Both the position numbers and the translations under genes were made by a program. From NCBI GenBank assembly GCA_021648425.1, contig JAKISV010000039.1, positions 1 to 18,516 on the forward strand: a stretch of DNA of 18,516 bases, read 5' to 3'. Numbering within the stretch: the stretch's first letter is position 1; each line of letters opens with the position of its first letter. The notes under the pieces were generated by a model. That model made no database searches. It saw only the letters and a list, made by a program, of their open reading frames with translations, and was not told the origin of the DNA. This stretch comes from Rhizobiaceae bacterium (GTDB lineage Bacteria; Pseudomonadota; Alphaproteobacteria; Rhizobiales; Rhizobiaceae). Positions 6,414 to 14,876 of this stretch are shown one piece after another.

Positions 6414-8759
6414 TTGGCAGACGCTTCCCATAAACTGCAGGTTGGAGTTTCAAAAGACCCCGGTGAAACGGCTGTGACTCAAGTTGATGGTCAGTTGGTT
6501 GACGAGCCGGAGACTTACCGTCAATCGATTGTTCGTGGCGACAATGATAGTGTAACGCGAATAGTGGGTTTTATCACAGTAATTGCTGCACTGATTACCG
6601 GTGCGATCAGTTTCATGATCCTGATTGGCCTCACTCCGATCACACCCAACAGTGAAGTTGTCATTACTGTTGTTGTTGTAAATGGCATTATGGTAAGCAT
6701 TCTGCTTTTCCTGATACTTCGTGAGGCGTATCGACTGATACAGTCTCGGCGTCGCGGTAGAGTCGCCGCGCGTTTACATATTCGCATCATCGGGCTGTTC
6801 AGTCTGGTGGCTGCAGTACCTGCAATCCTGGTAGCTGGTCTGGCCACAATTACTCTGGACGTGGGCCTTGATCGGTGGTTTGAAATTCGTACAAAAACCA
6901 TTGTTGAATCCTCCGTGGGAGTAGCACGAGCCTACATGAATGAGAGCTATCGCGGACTGCAGGGAGCCACAGTGTCGATGGCTCGTGATCTGGATGAATC
7001 CCGTCAGCTCTATTATCTCGACACTTCTGGTTTTCGCCAACTGTTGACCCTGCAGACACGAGGCAGAAGCATGGTTGGCGCTTTTATATTGCGCGCAGAT
7101 GGCTCCGTAATCATGGAAAGTGATATCAAACAGGAGCGGGCGCTTCCTCCGCCCCCACGTGAAGCGCTGGAGGCGGCAGCTGACGGTGAGCCCGCACTAA
7201 TTCCGCCCGGCGAGCGTATTGCTTTGGTTGGCGCGATCATAAAAATGTCTGAAATAGCCGACGCATATTTATACACCCTGCGAATTGTAAACCCGGAAGT
7301 GCTAAGGGCGCTTCGGTTGATGGAGGCCAATACCGCAGAATATAAGGGCCTGGAAAATAACCGGATCACCAATCAGATTGCCTTCGCGATTTTGTATATT
7401 GGCGTGTGCCTGATTGTTCTATTATCGGCAATCTGGATGGGGATCAGCGTGGCTGATCGTTTTGTTTCACCCATCAGAAGATTGATTACCGCAGCAGATG
7501 AAGTCAGTGGCGGTAATTTTAATGTGGCCGTTTCGACCCGCCATGCAGAAGGCGATTTACGAAACCTGAGCAAAACCTTCAATGTAATGATATCGGAGTT
7601 AAAATCCCAACGCGATGAAATTTTATCGGCTAAAGACGAAATGGATGATCGGGCCCGTTTTACTGAAGCTGTATTATCCGGGGTAAGCGCATCCGTTCTG
7701 GGTGTCAGCCAGGACGGGGAAATCACCATCGCTAATCCACCCGCATTCAGGCTTCTGAAAGTTCCGGAAGACGGCCAGATTGCCGGCCATAAACTGCATG
7801 AACTTGCGCCAGAAATTGCTTCGGTCTTAAACAATGCAATTGCTCTTGGTACGAAAATGCACCACGAGCAAATTTCATTGTTGATTGACGGGGTTGAATG
7901 CACATTGAATATTCAGGTCACCTCAGAACAAGAAGGCGATCAGGACCATTCCTGGGTAATTACCGTTGATGACATTACCGATCTGGTGTCAGCCCAACGC
8001 AACAATGCCTGGGCTGATATTGCCCGGCGTATTGCTCACGAAATCAAAAATCCGCTGACACCCATTCAACTGTCGGCTGAAAGGTTGAGACGCAGATTTG
8101 GCAGGCAGATTGAAAAAGACAAGGAAGTATTTGACCAGTGTACTGATACTATTGTTCGCCAGGTATCAGATATTGGCCGCATGGTTGATGAATTTTCATC
8201 CTTTGCCCGCATGCCAAAACCACTGATGAACATGCAAAATATCAATGATCCGGTTCGTGAAGCGGTGTTTATGCAAAAAGTGTCCCATCCTGATATCGAG
8301 TTCGTTACCAATTTTGGTAAAGGCTCTCTACAGGGGAAATTTGATGCCAGGCTGGTTTCGCAGGCGATGACTAATGTTATTAAAAATGCGGCTGAGGCAA
8401 TTGAAGCGGTGCCTTTAGAAAAACGTGGCAAAGGTACTATAGAGGTTAGAACCTATCGCGAAGATGAATTTCTGGTGGTCGACGTTATCGATAATGGCAA
8501 AGGGTTGCCAAAAGCTGATCGTCTAAAACTGCTGGAACCGTATATGACAACCAGGCAAAAAGGCACAGGTCTGGGTTTGGCAATTGTGCGAAAGGTTCTG
8601 GAAGATCACGGCGGCAGCATCCAAATGTTGGATACACCGCTAACCTCGCAAGAGGGGCGCGGAGCAATGATGCGGTTAAGACTGCCTGCAGTGCTTCAGG
8701 AAGATGAAATAAATGGCAATACAGGGGCATCAACAAATGAACAAGAAAAGGTCAATTAG
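6414..8759 (+). CDS. ntrY: transmembrane sensor histidine kinase NtrY
   Basis: This membrane kinase is paired with NtrX and is implicated in nitrogen, redox and envelope responses in alphaproteobacteria. With the TTG start at 6414 it has 781 residues. Hydrophobic segments lie at about 50-74, 81-102 and 124-146, followed by a roughly 175-residue extracytoplasmic domain and a fourth segment at about 322-344. A HAMP linker follows (345-398, SPIRRLITAADEVSGGNF), then a PAS domain (about 418-528). The H-box is ARRIAHEIKNPLTP with His542. The ATPase domain has IKNAAEAI, DNGKGLPK, EPYMTTRQKGTGLGLAI. The length and order match the family. An alternative TTG at 6378 adds 12 residues. It is followed after 5 bp by ntrX. 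Confidence 0.95.
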   Translation: MADASHKLQVGVSKDPGETAVTQVDGQLVDEPETYRQSIVRGDNDSVTRIVGFITVIAALITGAISFMILIGLTPITPNSEVVITVVVVNGIMVSILLFLILREAYRLIQSRRRGRVAARLHIRIIGLFSLVAAVPAILVAGLATITLDVGLDRWFEIRTKTIVESSVGVARAYMNESYRGLQGATVSMARDLDESRQLYYLDTSGFRQLLTLQTRGRSMVGAFILRADGSVIMESDIKQERALPPPPREALEAAADGEPALIPPGERIALVGAIIKMSEIADAYLYTLRIVNPEVLRALRLMEANTAEYKGLENNRITNQIAFAILYIGVCLIVLLSAIWMGISVADRFVSPIRRLITAADEVSGGNFNVAVSTRHAEGDLRNLSKTFNVMISELKSQRDEILSAKDEMDDRARFTEAVLSGVSASVLGVSQDGEITIANPPAFRLLKVPEDGQIAGHKLHELAPEIASVLNNAIALGTKMHHEQISLLIDGVECTLNIQVTSEQEGDQDHSWVITVDDITDLVSAQRNNAWADIARRIAHEIKNPLTPIQLSAERLRRRFGRQIEKDKEVFDQCTDTIVRQVSDIGRMVDEFSSFARMPKPLMNMQNINDPVREAVFMQKVSHPDIEFVTNFGKGSLQGKFDARLVSQAMTNVIKNAAEAIEAVPLEKRGKGTIEVRTYREDEFLVVDVIDNGKGLPKADRLKLLEPYMTTRQKGTGLGLAIVRKVLEDHGGSIQMLDTPLTSQEGRGAMMRLRLPAVLQEDEINGNTGASTNEQEKVN

Positions 8760-8764
8760 TTAGT

Positions 8765-10156
8765 ATGGCTTCTGATATTCTGATTGTAGATGATGAAAAA
8801 GATATTCGTGATCTGGTTGCCGGTATCCTCGAAGATGAGGGACATGAGGCAAGAACTGCTGGCGACAGCGACCAGGCGCTTGCGATCATACGTGAGCGTC
8901 GGCCAAACCTGATATTCCTTGATATCTGGATACAAGGTTCAAAGCTGGACGGGCTTGAATTGCTCGATATCATTACCAAAGAGCATCCCGATTTACCGAT
9001 CGTTATGATTTCTGGTCATGGCAATATTGAAACAGCAGTTTCAGCAATCCAGCGTGGTGCCTATGACTTCATTGAGAAACCCTTCAAGGTCGATCGCCTT
9101 GTTCTGGTAGCGGAAAGAGCGCTTGAAACATCAAATCTGAAAAAACAGGTTCGAGAACTTGAGCAGCGCAGCACCGATATGCCGGAGCTTATTGGCGATT
9201 CCCTTATCATGAATAATTTACGCTCAACCATTGAGCGGGTGGCCCCAACCAATTCACGCATCATGATTACCGGAGCCTCAGGCAGCGGCAAGGAACTGGT
9301 GGCAAGGACTATCCACAAGAATTCATCGCGTTGTGCTGGTCCATTTGTCATTTTGAACGCAGCCTCGGTTACTGCAGACAAAATGGAAATTGAACTGTTT
9401 GGTACAGAAAGTGGAGATAGGGTTCAAAAAAAGATAGGGGCACTGGAAGAAGCCCATAATGGCACTTTGTATATTGACGAAATTGCCGATATGCCGCGCG
9501 AAACACAAAACAAGATCCTGCGTGTGCTGGTTGACCAGCAATTCGAACGTGTCGGGGGAACAACAAAAGTGAAAGTTGATGTGCGGGTGTTTTCCTCCAC
9601 CGCACAGGATTTGACAAAACTGATTGAAACAGGAGATTTCAGGGAAGACTTATTTCATCGGCTGGCTGTTGTCCCCATTGGCGTGCCACCCTTGCGACAG
9701 CGTCGTGAAGATATACCTGAACTCGTCAATGCTTTCATGCAGCAGATTATGCGCCAGTCTAGCATCACAAACTGCCAGATTGGTGATGATGCCATGGCAG
9801 TGCTGCAATCCCACGACTGGCCAGGCAATATTCGCCAGTTGAGGAATAATATCGAACGCCTGATGATCCTTGCCCATGTTGAAGAGGGAACTGTTATTAC
9901 AGCTGACATGTTACCCGAAGAGATCGGTCAAATGTTGCCGCGCTCCGGGCGTGAGGGCGGTGAACACATCATGGCATTGCCTTTAAAAGAGGCCCGCGAG
10001 GTATTTGAAAGAGATTATCTTGTGGCCCAGGTTGACAGGTTTGGTGGAAATATCTCGCGTACTGCCAAATTCATTGGTATGGAACGCTCGGCGTTACATC
10101 GCAAACTAAAAACGCTGGGTCTGGCTGAAAAGAAACAAAATGCGGAGAAAGCATGA
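8765..10156 (+). CDS. ntrX: response regulator NtrX lacking the GAFTGA loop
   Basis: NtrX is the partner regulator of NtrY. The 463 residues have a receiver with DDEKD at 9-13, phosphoacceptor Asp53 in IFLDIW and Lys105 in IEKPF. The AAA+ domain has Walker A GASGSGKE at 170-177 and Walker B LYIDEIADMP at 235-244. The C-terminus carries a Fis-type helix-turn-helix (NISRTAKFIGMERSALHRKL). In NtrC, LFGHEKGAFTGA precedes Walker B. Here the segment is LFGTESGDRVQKKIG, about three residues shorter and without GAFTGA, so canonical sigma-54 remodelling is unlikely. This is known for several alphaproteobacterial NtrX proteins. The stop overlaps trkA as ATGA, indicating coupled translation. Confidence 0.95.
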   Translation: MASDILIVDDEKDIRDLVAGILEDEGHEARTAGDSDQALAIIRERRPNLIFLDIWIQGSKLDGLELLDIITKEHPDLPIVMISGHGNIETAVSAIQRGAYDFIEKPFKVDRLVLVAERALETSNLKKQVRELEQRSTDMPELIGDSLIMNNLRSTIERVAPTNSRIMITGASGSGKELVARTIHKNSSRCAGPFVILNAASVTADKMEIELFGTESGDRVQKKIGALEEAHNGTLYIDEIADMPRETQNKILRVLVDQQFERVGGTTKVKVDVRVFSSTAQDLTKLIETGDFREDLFHRLAVVPIGVPPLRQRREDIPELVNAFMQQIMRQSSITNCQIGDDAMAVLQSHDWPGNIRQLRNNIERLMILAHVEEGTVITADMLPEEIGQMLPRSGREGGEHIMALPLKEAREVFERDYLVAQVDRFGGNISRTAKFIGMERSALHRKLKTLGLAEKKQNAEKA

Positions 10157-11532
10157 GAATTCTGATCTGCGGAGCAGGGCAAGTGGGCTATGGTATTGCT
10201 GAGCGGCTATCGGCTGAGCAAAACGATGTGTCGGTAATTGATTCTTCGCCCGAACTGATAAGCAATATTCAAGACCGTCTCGATGTGCGCGGTTATGTTG
10301 GCCATGGCGCGCACCCTGATGTGCTTGCGCGCGCTGGTGCCGAACAGGCTGATATGATTATTGGTGTCACTCTTTATGATGAAGTGAATATGGTAGCCTG
10401 TCAGGTGGCCCACTCGTTATTTAATGTGCCAACAAAAATTGCGCGAATTCGAGCCCAAAGTTATCGCCAACCCCATTGGCAGAACCTTTTTTCGCGTGAA
10501 AACATGCCAATTGACGTGATAATTTCTCCAGAGATCGAGGTCGGCGATGTTATCATGCGCCGCATTGCTCTTCCTGGCGCAAAAGACGTTGTGACATTCC
10601 TTGATGATGAAGCGGCGATGGTGGCAATTGAATGTGATGAAAACTGCCCGGTGGTAGATACGCCCTTATCGCAATTGACAGAGCTGTTTCCCGATCTCAA
10701 TGCGGTAGTTTGCGGTATTTATCGCGATGGCCAGATGATCGCACCAAAATCAATGGATCAAATCCTGCTTGGTGATCTGGCCTATGTTATTGCTGCACGC
10801 GGCCAGATACGCCGCACATTATCAATATTTGGCAAGGAAAAATCAGAAGCCGGCCGAATCCTGATTGCCGGTGGTGGCAATATAGGGCTTTATCTGGCCC
10901 AGCAAATTGAAGAAAAAATGCCCGCCGCACGGGTGCGTGTTATCGAATCAAACCGTGAAACTGCCATCAAAATGGCCGATGAACTTTCAAGAACAGTAGT
11001 GCTGCATGGCAGCGCTCTGGATGAGCAGCTATTGTCAGAAGCAGGTGCGGCAAATTCCGATCTGATGGTGGCAATAACAAACGATGATCAGGTCAATATT
11101 CTTTCCAGCGTAATGGCGAGGAAACTCGGCTGCAAAAGCAATCTGGCATTGCTGAATAATCCCGGCTATCACGGTTTTACTAAATCGCTTGGTATTGATG
11201 ACTATATCAACCCGCGCTCAATAACCATTTCCCGGGTTCTGCAACATGTGCGTCGGGGCAGAATTCTGGGTGTGTACTCACTACAAAACGGCGCTGCTGA
11301 AATCATTGAAGCCGAGGCGCTTGATACTTCACCATTGGTTGGCAGGCCGTTACGTGAACTGGATTTGCCCGGCGGTGTTCGAATAGGTGCAATTTATCAT
11401 GATGGCAATGTAATCAGCCCCTCCGGCGACAGTATTATTAAATCCGGTGACAAAGTGGTGATTTTTGCCCTCAATGACATGGTGCATGAAGTTGAGCAGA
11501 TGTTTCGTGCCAGCCTTGAATTTTTTGGATAG
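10153..11532 (+). CDS. trkA: Trk potassium uptake protein TrkA
   Basis: TrkA is the cytosolic nucleotide-binding gating subunit of the Trk K+ importer. The 459-residue protein has the usual duplicated layout: two Rossmann RCK-N domains, each with a C-terminal RCK-C domain. The first Rossmann begins MRILICGAGQVGYGIAERL (GAGQVG at 7-12). The second begins GRILIAGGGNIG (GGGNIG at 240-245). The SITISRVLQHVRRGRI segment and PLVGRPLRELDLPGGVRIG near the C-terminus are typical of TrkA. The start overlaps the ntrX stop by 4 bp and the stop lies 8 bp before trkH, so all three genes are probably cotranscribed with ntrY. Confidence 0.96.
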   Translation: MRILICGAGQVGYGIAERLSAEQNDVSVIDSSPELISNIQDRLDVRGYVGHGAHPDVLARAGAEQADMIIGVTLYDEVNMVACQVAHSLFNVPTKIARIRAQSYRQPHWQNLFSRENMPIDVIISPEIEVGDVIMRRIALPGAKDVVTFLDDEAAMVAIECDENCPVVDTPLSQLTELFPDLNAVVCGIYRDGQMIAPKSMDQILLGDLAYVIAARGQIRRTLSIFGKEKSEAGRILIAGGGNIGLYLAQQIEEKMPAARVRVIESNRETAIKMADELSRTVVLHGSALDEQLLSEAGAANSDLMVAITNDDQVNILSSVMARKLGCKSNLALLNNPGYHGFTKSLGIDDYINPRSITISRVLQHVRRGRILGVYSLQNGAAEIIEAEALDTSPLVGRPLRELDLPGGVRIGAIYHDGNVISPSGDSIIKSGDKVVIFALNDMVHEVEQMFRASLEFFG

Positions 11533-11540
11533 AGCAAAAA

Positions 11541-13010
11541 ATGACTGCGGTGATATTTTACCTGGCGTCGATGGGGGCGATAATTTCCATAGTGATGGCG
11601 CTGCCGGTATTGCTTGCTTTCAGCATGGAGGAATATGAAACAGCAACGAAAATGTTCTTCCACGTGTCCGCCTGGGGGTTTGTGTCGATTGGGATATTAC
11701 TGTCAATAATCGGCCGAAACCGGGCGCTTAGCAGGCTTGGTGCCATTTATCTTTGTTTGGCGGTCTGGATATTATTTCCAGTTATTATTGCAATTGCCAT
11801 CAGAGATTTGCTCGATATTACCTATATCGAAGCGATGTTTGAATCATTTTCAGCAGTTACCACCAATGGTGCCAGTATAATTGGAAATCCAGATGCCATC
11901 CCAAAATCTGTGATTGCTATGCTGGCAATTTTGCAATGGCTTGGCGGGTTGGCAATACTGATAACCGTAAGCATCGTCCTTGCCCCTTCCGGCATCGGTG
12001 GTCTGCGTGAAGAAATCCACCATACCTATGGCCATTCAATTGTCGCTTCTGCAACCAGACTTCACCGGTTTTGCCGCGATCTGATGCAGATATATATTAT
12101 CTTGTCAGCTTTTTGTTTTTCAGCACTGATGCTGGTCGGTGTTGCACCATTTGACAGTTTCATACTGACCATGACAGCTGTATCTTCAGGGGGTATATTG
12201 CCGGGCAGTGATAATTTAGATGCCATATTGGGCTATGATGGAATGATTATCATGGCATTTTTTCTGGTTATCGGTGCCACCAGTATCTACTGGCACCGCA
12301 TGGTTGTCCTTTGGCAACGTGAATATTTGTTGAACCATCGTGAAAGCTACTACTTCATTGCGCTTTGGCTGATATTGGGGTTGGCTTTTACATCGGTAAT
12401 CTATTCCGCGTCAGGGGCTGCATCAAACAGTGTTCATGTTTATGCGTTGGCCGAGGGGTTATTTAATTCCGCCTCGGTATTTTCAACCAGCGGATTGCAA
12501 TCACGCCCGGGTATATTTCCCCTGTTACCACCCATTTTAATACTGGCATTATTGTTTATCGGGGGAGGGTGTTTTTCTACCAGTGGCGGGCTGAAACTGT
12601 ATCGTGTTGGGGGAATGCTGTCCCAGTCTTTGCATGAGTTAAACCGGTTGATATTTCCCAACATTGCAAGACCCGCCCACTTTGGCAGTCAGTTTTATGA
12701 TATTTCAATTATCAAAGCCCTTTGGGGATTTTTTGCAGCTGCCGTAATCGTCATATTTGTTGGTGCGGCACTTTTAACCACCAGCGGTTTGGGTTTTCAA
12801 GCGGCATTTACCGCCAGTATTGCTAACTTCACTACCGCCGGTCCCGCCTATGGCCCCGAATGGAGTGCGGCCACAGCCCAGGGCTGGCCAGACTATTTTG
12901 AAATGACGCCTTTTGCCCATTTGATCCTGATAGTATTGATGCTTTTGGGGCGGCTGGAGTTAATTGCGCTGTTGATGTTATTGAATGTTTCCTATTGGCA
13001 AATTCGATAA
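11541..13010 (+). CDS. trkH: Trk potassium uptake membrane subunit TrkH
   Basis: This inner-membrane K+ translocating subunit has 489 residues and many hydrophobic segments. The four pore loops of the TrkH/KtrB family can be seen, each with its selectivity-filter glycine: AVTTNGAS (TTNG at 107-110), AVSSGGIL (SSGG at 215-218), VFSTSGLQ (STSG at 315-318) and ANFTTAGPAYGPEW (TTAG at 431-434). GGGCFSTSGGLKLYR near 341-355 is another conserved family stretch. The ribosome site upstream of the ATG is weak (only AGAG in GATAGAGCAAAAA), consistent with coupling to trkA. No strong terminator follows. Only a 6-bp AT-rich hairpin (13029-13044) without a T run is seen. Confidence 0.95.
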   Translation: MTAVIFYLASMGAIISIVMALPVLLAFSMEEYETATKMFFHVSAWGFVSIGILLSIIGRNRALSRLGAIYLCLAVWILFPVIIAIAIRDLLDITYIEAMFESFSAVTTNGASIIGNPDAIPKSVIAMLAILQWLGGLAILITVSIVLAPSGIGGLREEIHHTYGHSIVASATRLHRFCRDLMQIYIILSAFCFSALMLVGVAPFDSFILTMTAVSSGGILPGSDNLDAILGYDGMIIMAFFLVIGATSIYWHRMVVLWQREYLLNHRESYYFIALWLILGLAFTSVIYSASGAASNSVHVYALAEGLFNSASVFSTSGLQSRPGIFPLLPPILILALLFIGGGCFSTSGGLKLYRVGGMLSQSLHELNRLIFPNIARPAHFGSQFYDISIIKALWGFFAAAVIVIFVGAALLTTSGLGFQAAFTASIANFTTAGPAYGPEWSAATAQGWPDYFEMTPFAHLILIVLMLLGRLELIALLMLLNVSYWQIR

Positions 13011-13066
13011 TTACGCAATATTGTTGAAATTTTAGCCGTAAAATCGACAATTACTGATAATATCTC

Positions 13067-13096
13067 TTGATACAAGAGGGTACTCGATTCTATAGA
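13067..13096 (+). promoter_or_regulatory. candidate distal hfq promoter
   Basis: TTGATA (13067-13072, five of six) and TATAGA (13091-13096, four of six) are 18 bp apart. The gap between trkH and hfq is 193 bp, giving a leader of roughly 100 bases. Confidence 0.4.
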
Positions 13097-13144
13097 TAAA
13101 GCGTATACGGGGAAATTTCAGACTAAATTTATTTTTTGGAATTG

Positions 13145-13150
13145 TATAAT
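13145..13150 (+). promoter_or_regulatory. consensus -10 hexamer, candidate proximal hfq promoter
   Basis: A perfect TATAAT lies 53 bp before the hfq start codon. No good -35 is seen at 16-18 bp upstream, so it may be weak, need an activator, or be chance in an AT-rich stretch. Confidence 0.3.
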
Positions 13151-13203
13151 TAGCCGAAATGGTGATTGAAATGTCGCCCAATAATAATAAGGAGTGAAGC
13201 GGC

Positions 13204-13467
13204 ATGGCCGAGCGGACACAAAATCTCCAGGATGCATTTTTAAATCAGGTGCGGAAACAAAAAATTCCACTGACAATATTTCTTGTAAATGGCGTCAAAC
13301 TCAACGGTGTGGTTACCTGGTTTGACAATTTTTGCGTGTTGCTGAAACGCGATGGTATCGCTCAATTGGTTTATAAACATGCAATATCCACTATAATGCC
13401 TTCGCAAATGGTGCATTTTGGTGGTGAAGAACCTCAGGAAACAGCATCAAAAGAGGATGATAGTTGA
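13204..13467 (+). CDS. hfq: RNA chaperone Hfq
   Basis: Hfq is a hexameric Sm-like protein that pairs small RNAs with mRNAs. This copy has 87 residues. The Sm1 region reads NQVRKQKIPLTIFLVNGVKL (17-36) followed by GVVTWFDNFCVLL. The Sm2 motif is YKHAISTI near 58-65. Residues Q13 in LQDAF and the YKH triplet are the usual RNA-contact positions. The short acidic tail (EEPQETASKEDDS) is typical for alphaproteobacteria. AAGGAG at 13189-13194, nine bases before the ATG, is a good ribosome site. The hfq-hflX pair is conserved widely, and in many alphaproteobacteria it follows ntrYX. In this window trkA and trkH lie between them. Confidence 0.98.
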   Translation: MAERTQNLQDAFLNQVRKQKIPLTIFLVNGVKLNGVVTWFDNFCVLLKRDGIAQLVYKHAISTIMPSQMVHFGGEEPQETASKEDDS

Positions 13468-14864
13468 ACGAAACCAAAGGTAAGTTCCGTTGGGATGCCA
13501 AAACGGCAAATGCGCCAGAGCGCGCTGTTGTTATTGTGCCCGAATTTACCGGCGCCAATAAATCCAAAATTGCTGCCAGCCAGTCTGCGTTGCGCGAAAA
13601 CCCTCTTGAACCCGCGCTGGTTCGTACACTTGATTCAAGAATAGAAGAAGCGACCGGCTTGGCCAGGGCAATCGATTTGGATGTGCGCGAAGCGTTGGGT
13701 GTGCCCGTGCGCACGGTTCGTCCCGCCACTTTGTTTGGCAAAGGAAAAGTGGAGGAGTTGGCGGCGTTGATTGCCTCAAGCGAGGCAGGCCTTGCAATCA
13801 TTGATCACGCCCTGTCACCGGTACAACAGCAAAATCTTGAAACAGCCTGGAATTGCAAAATTCTGGACAGAACTGCGCTTATTTTAGAGATTTTTGGCGA
13901 ACGCGCCCAAACCAAAGAAGGACGCGCGCAAGTTGAGCTTGCCCATCTGAACTATCAGAAGGGCCGACTGGTACGAAGCTGGACACACCTTGAGCGCCAG
14001 CGTGGTGGCCTGGGGTTTGTTGGTGGTCCTGGTGAAACCCAGATTGAGTCTGACAGGCGCATGATCGCCCGACGTATCAAACAGCTTGAAGCACAGTTGG
14101 AGAAAACCAGACGCACCCGTAAACTGCACCGGGCAAAACGCCAGAAAGTACCCCATCCGGTGGTGGCACTTGTTGGTTATACCAATGCCGGGAAATCGAC
14201 CCTGTTTAATCAGATAACCGGAGCAGAAGTTTTTGCAGAAGATCAGTTGTTTGCCACACTGGACCCCACTTTGCGTCAACTTGATCTGCCTCAGGGAACG
14301 CGGGTGATATTGTCTGATACGGTTGGATTTGTTTCAAACCTGCCCACCCATCTCATCGCAGCATTTCGTGCAACGCTGGAAGAGGTGATCGAAGCTGATC
14401 TGATCATTCATGTGCGCGATATTTTTGACTCCGACAGTGATGCGCAATCAGTTGATGTTTATCACGTCATGCAGCAGCTCGGCATCAACACTAATGATCA
14501 AGGCCATATCATTGAAGCGTGGAACAAAATTGATTTGCTGGGCGAAGAGCAACGCCAATCAATCAGCAGATTGCGTACCGGTCATGAGAACGGGAATGAG
14601 CCTGTATTGATATCATCGATTACTGGAGAGGGTGTTGAAGAATTACTTGCGCAGATTGAACAAAGAATTTCCGGCGGTAAGGGTTTTGTTGAAATCACCC
14701 TTGATATCGCCGCGCTTGCTCGGTTGAACTGGCTATATGAAAACACCATTGTGCTGGAACGTGAAGACAATGAAGATGGTTCTGTCAGCCTTAAACTGCG
14801 CGTAAAGCCCGATTTGATTGCCCAGGTTGAAGCGCTGGATCGCGAGCCGGTTGAAGCGGTCTGA
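13464..14864 (+). CDS. hflX: ribosome-associated GTPase HflX
   Basis: HflX is a translational GTPase that binds the large ribosomal subunit and can split stalled ribosomes. The 466-residue product has an N-terminal HflX domain (GKGKVEEL and QTKEGRAQVELAHL are diagnostic), a basic coiled segment around 200-228, and GGLGFVGGPGETQIESDRR (181-199). The G domain has G1 GYTNAGKST at 238-246, G3 DTVGFV at 285-290 and G4 NKID at 354-357. The start is a TTG that overlaps the hfq stop as TTGA (4 bp), with AGAGGA about six bases upstream. No ATG is available nearby, so translation is probably coupled to hfq. It ends 12 bp from the convergent mazG stop, and no terminator hairpin is visible between them. 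Confidence 0.95.
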   Translation: MNETKGKFRWDAKTANAPERAVVIVPEFTGANKSKIAASQSALRENPLEPALVRTLDSRIEEATGLARAIDLDVREALGVPVRTVRPATLFGKGKVEELAALIASSEAGLAIIDHALSPVQQQNLETAWNCKILDRTALILEIFGERAQTKEGRAQVELAHLNYQKGRLVRSWTHLERQRGGLGFVGGPGETQIESDRRMIARRIKQLEAQLEKTRRTRKLHRAKRQKVPHPVVALVGYTNAGKSTLFNQITGAEVFAEDQLFATLDPTLRQLDLPQGTRVILSDTVGFVSNLPTHLIAAFRATLEEVIEADLIIHVRDIFDSDSDAQSVDVYHVMQQLGINTNDQGHIIEAWNKIDLLGEEQRQSISRLRTGHENGNEPVLISSITGEGVEELLAQIEQRISGGKGFVEITLDIAALARLNWLYENTIVLEREDNEDGSVSLKLRVKPDLIAQVEALDREPVEAV

Positions 14865-14876
14865 GTGGATTAAAAA

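Noticed and set aside
7373..7903. 176-codon open frame on the minus strand inside ntrY
   Set aside because: It is antisense to the fourth membrane segment, HAMP and PAS regions of ntrY, with serine/arginine-rich low-complexity content typical of shadow frames.
13086..13090. GANTC (CcrM) methylation sites in the hfq and ntrY leaders as cell-cycle control
   Set aside because: One site in each leader is about what chance predicts for a five-base degenerate motif, so there is no enrichment.
13391..13801. 136-codon minus-strand frame across the hfq-hflX junction
   Set aside because: It is antisense to two well-supported coupled genes and has no family features.
14865..14876. Bidirectional terminator between hflX and mazG
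   Set aside because: The genes are only 12 bp apart, and no inverted repeat was seen around the junction.
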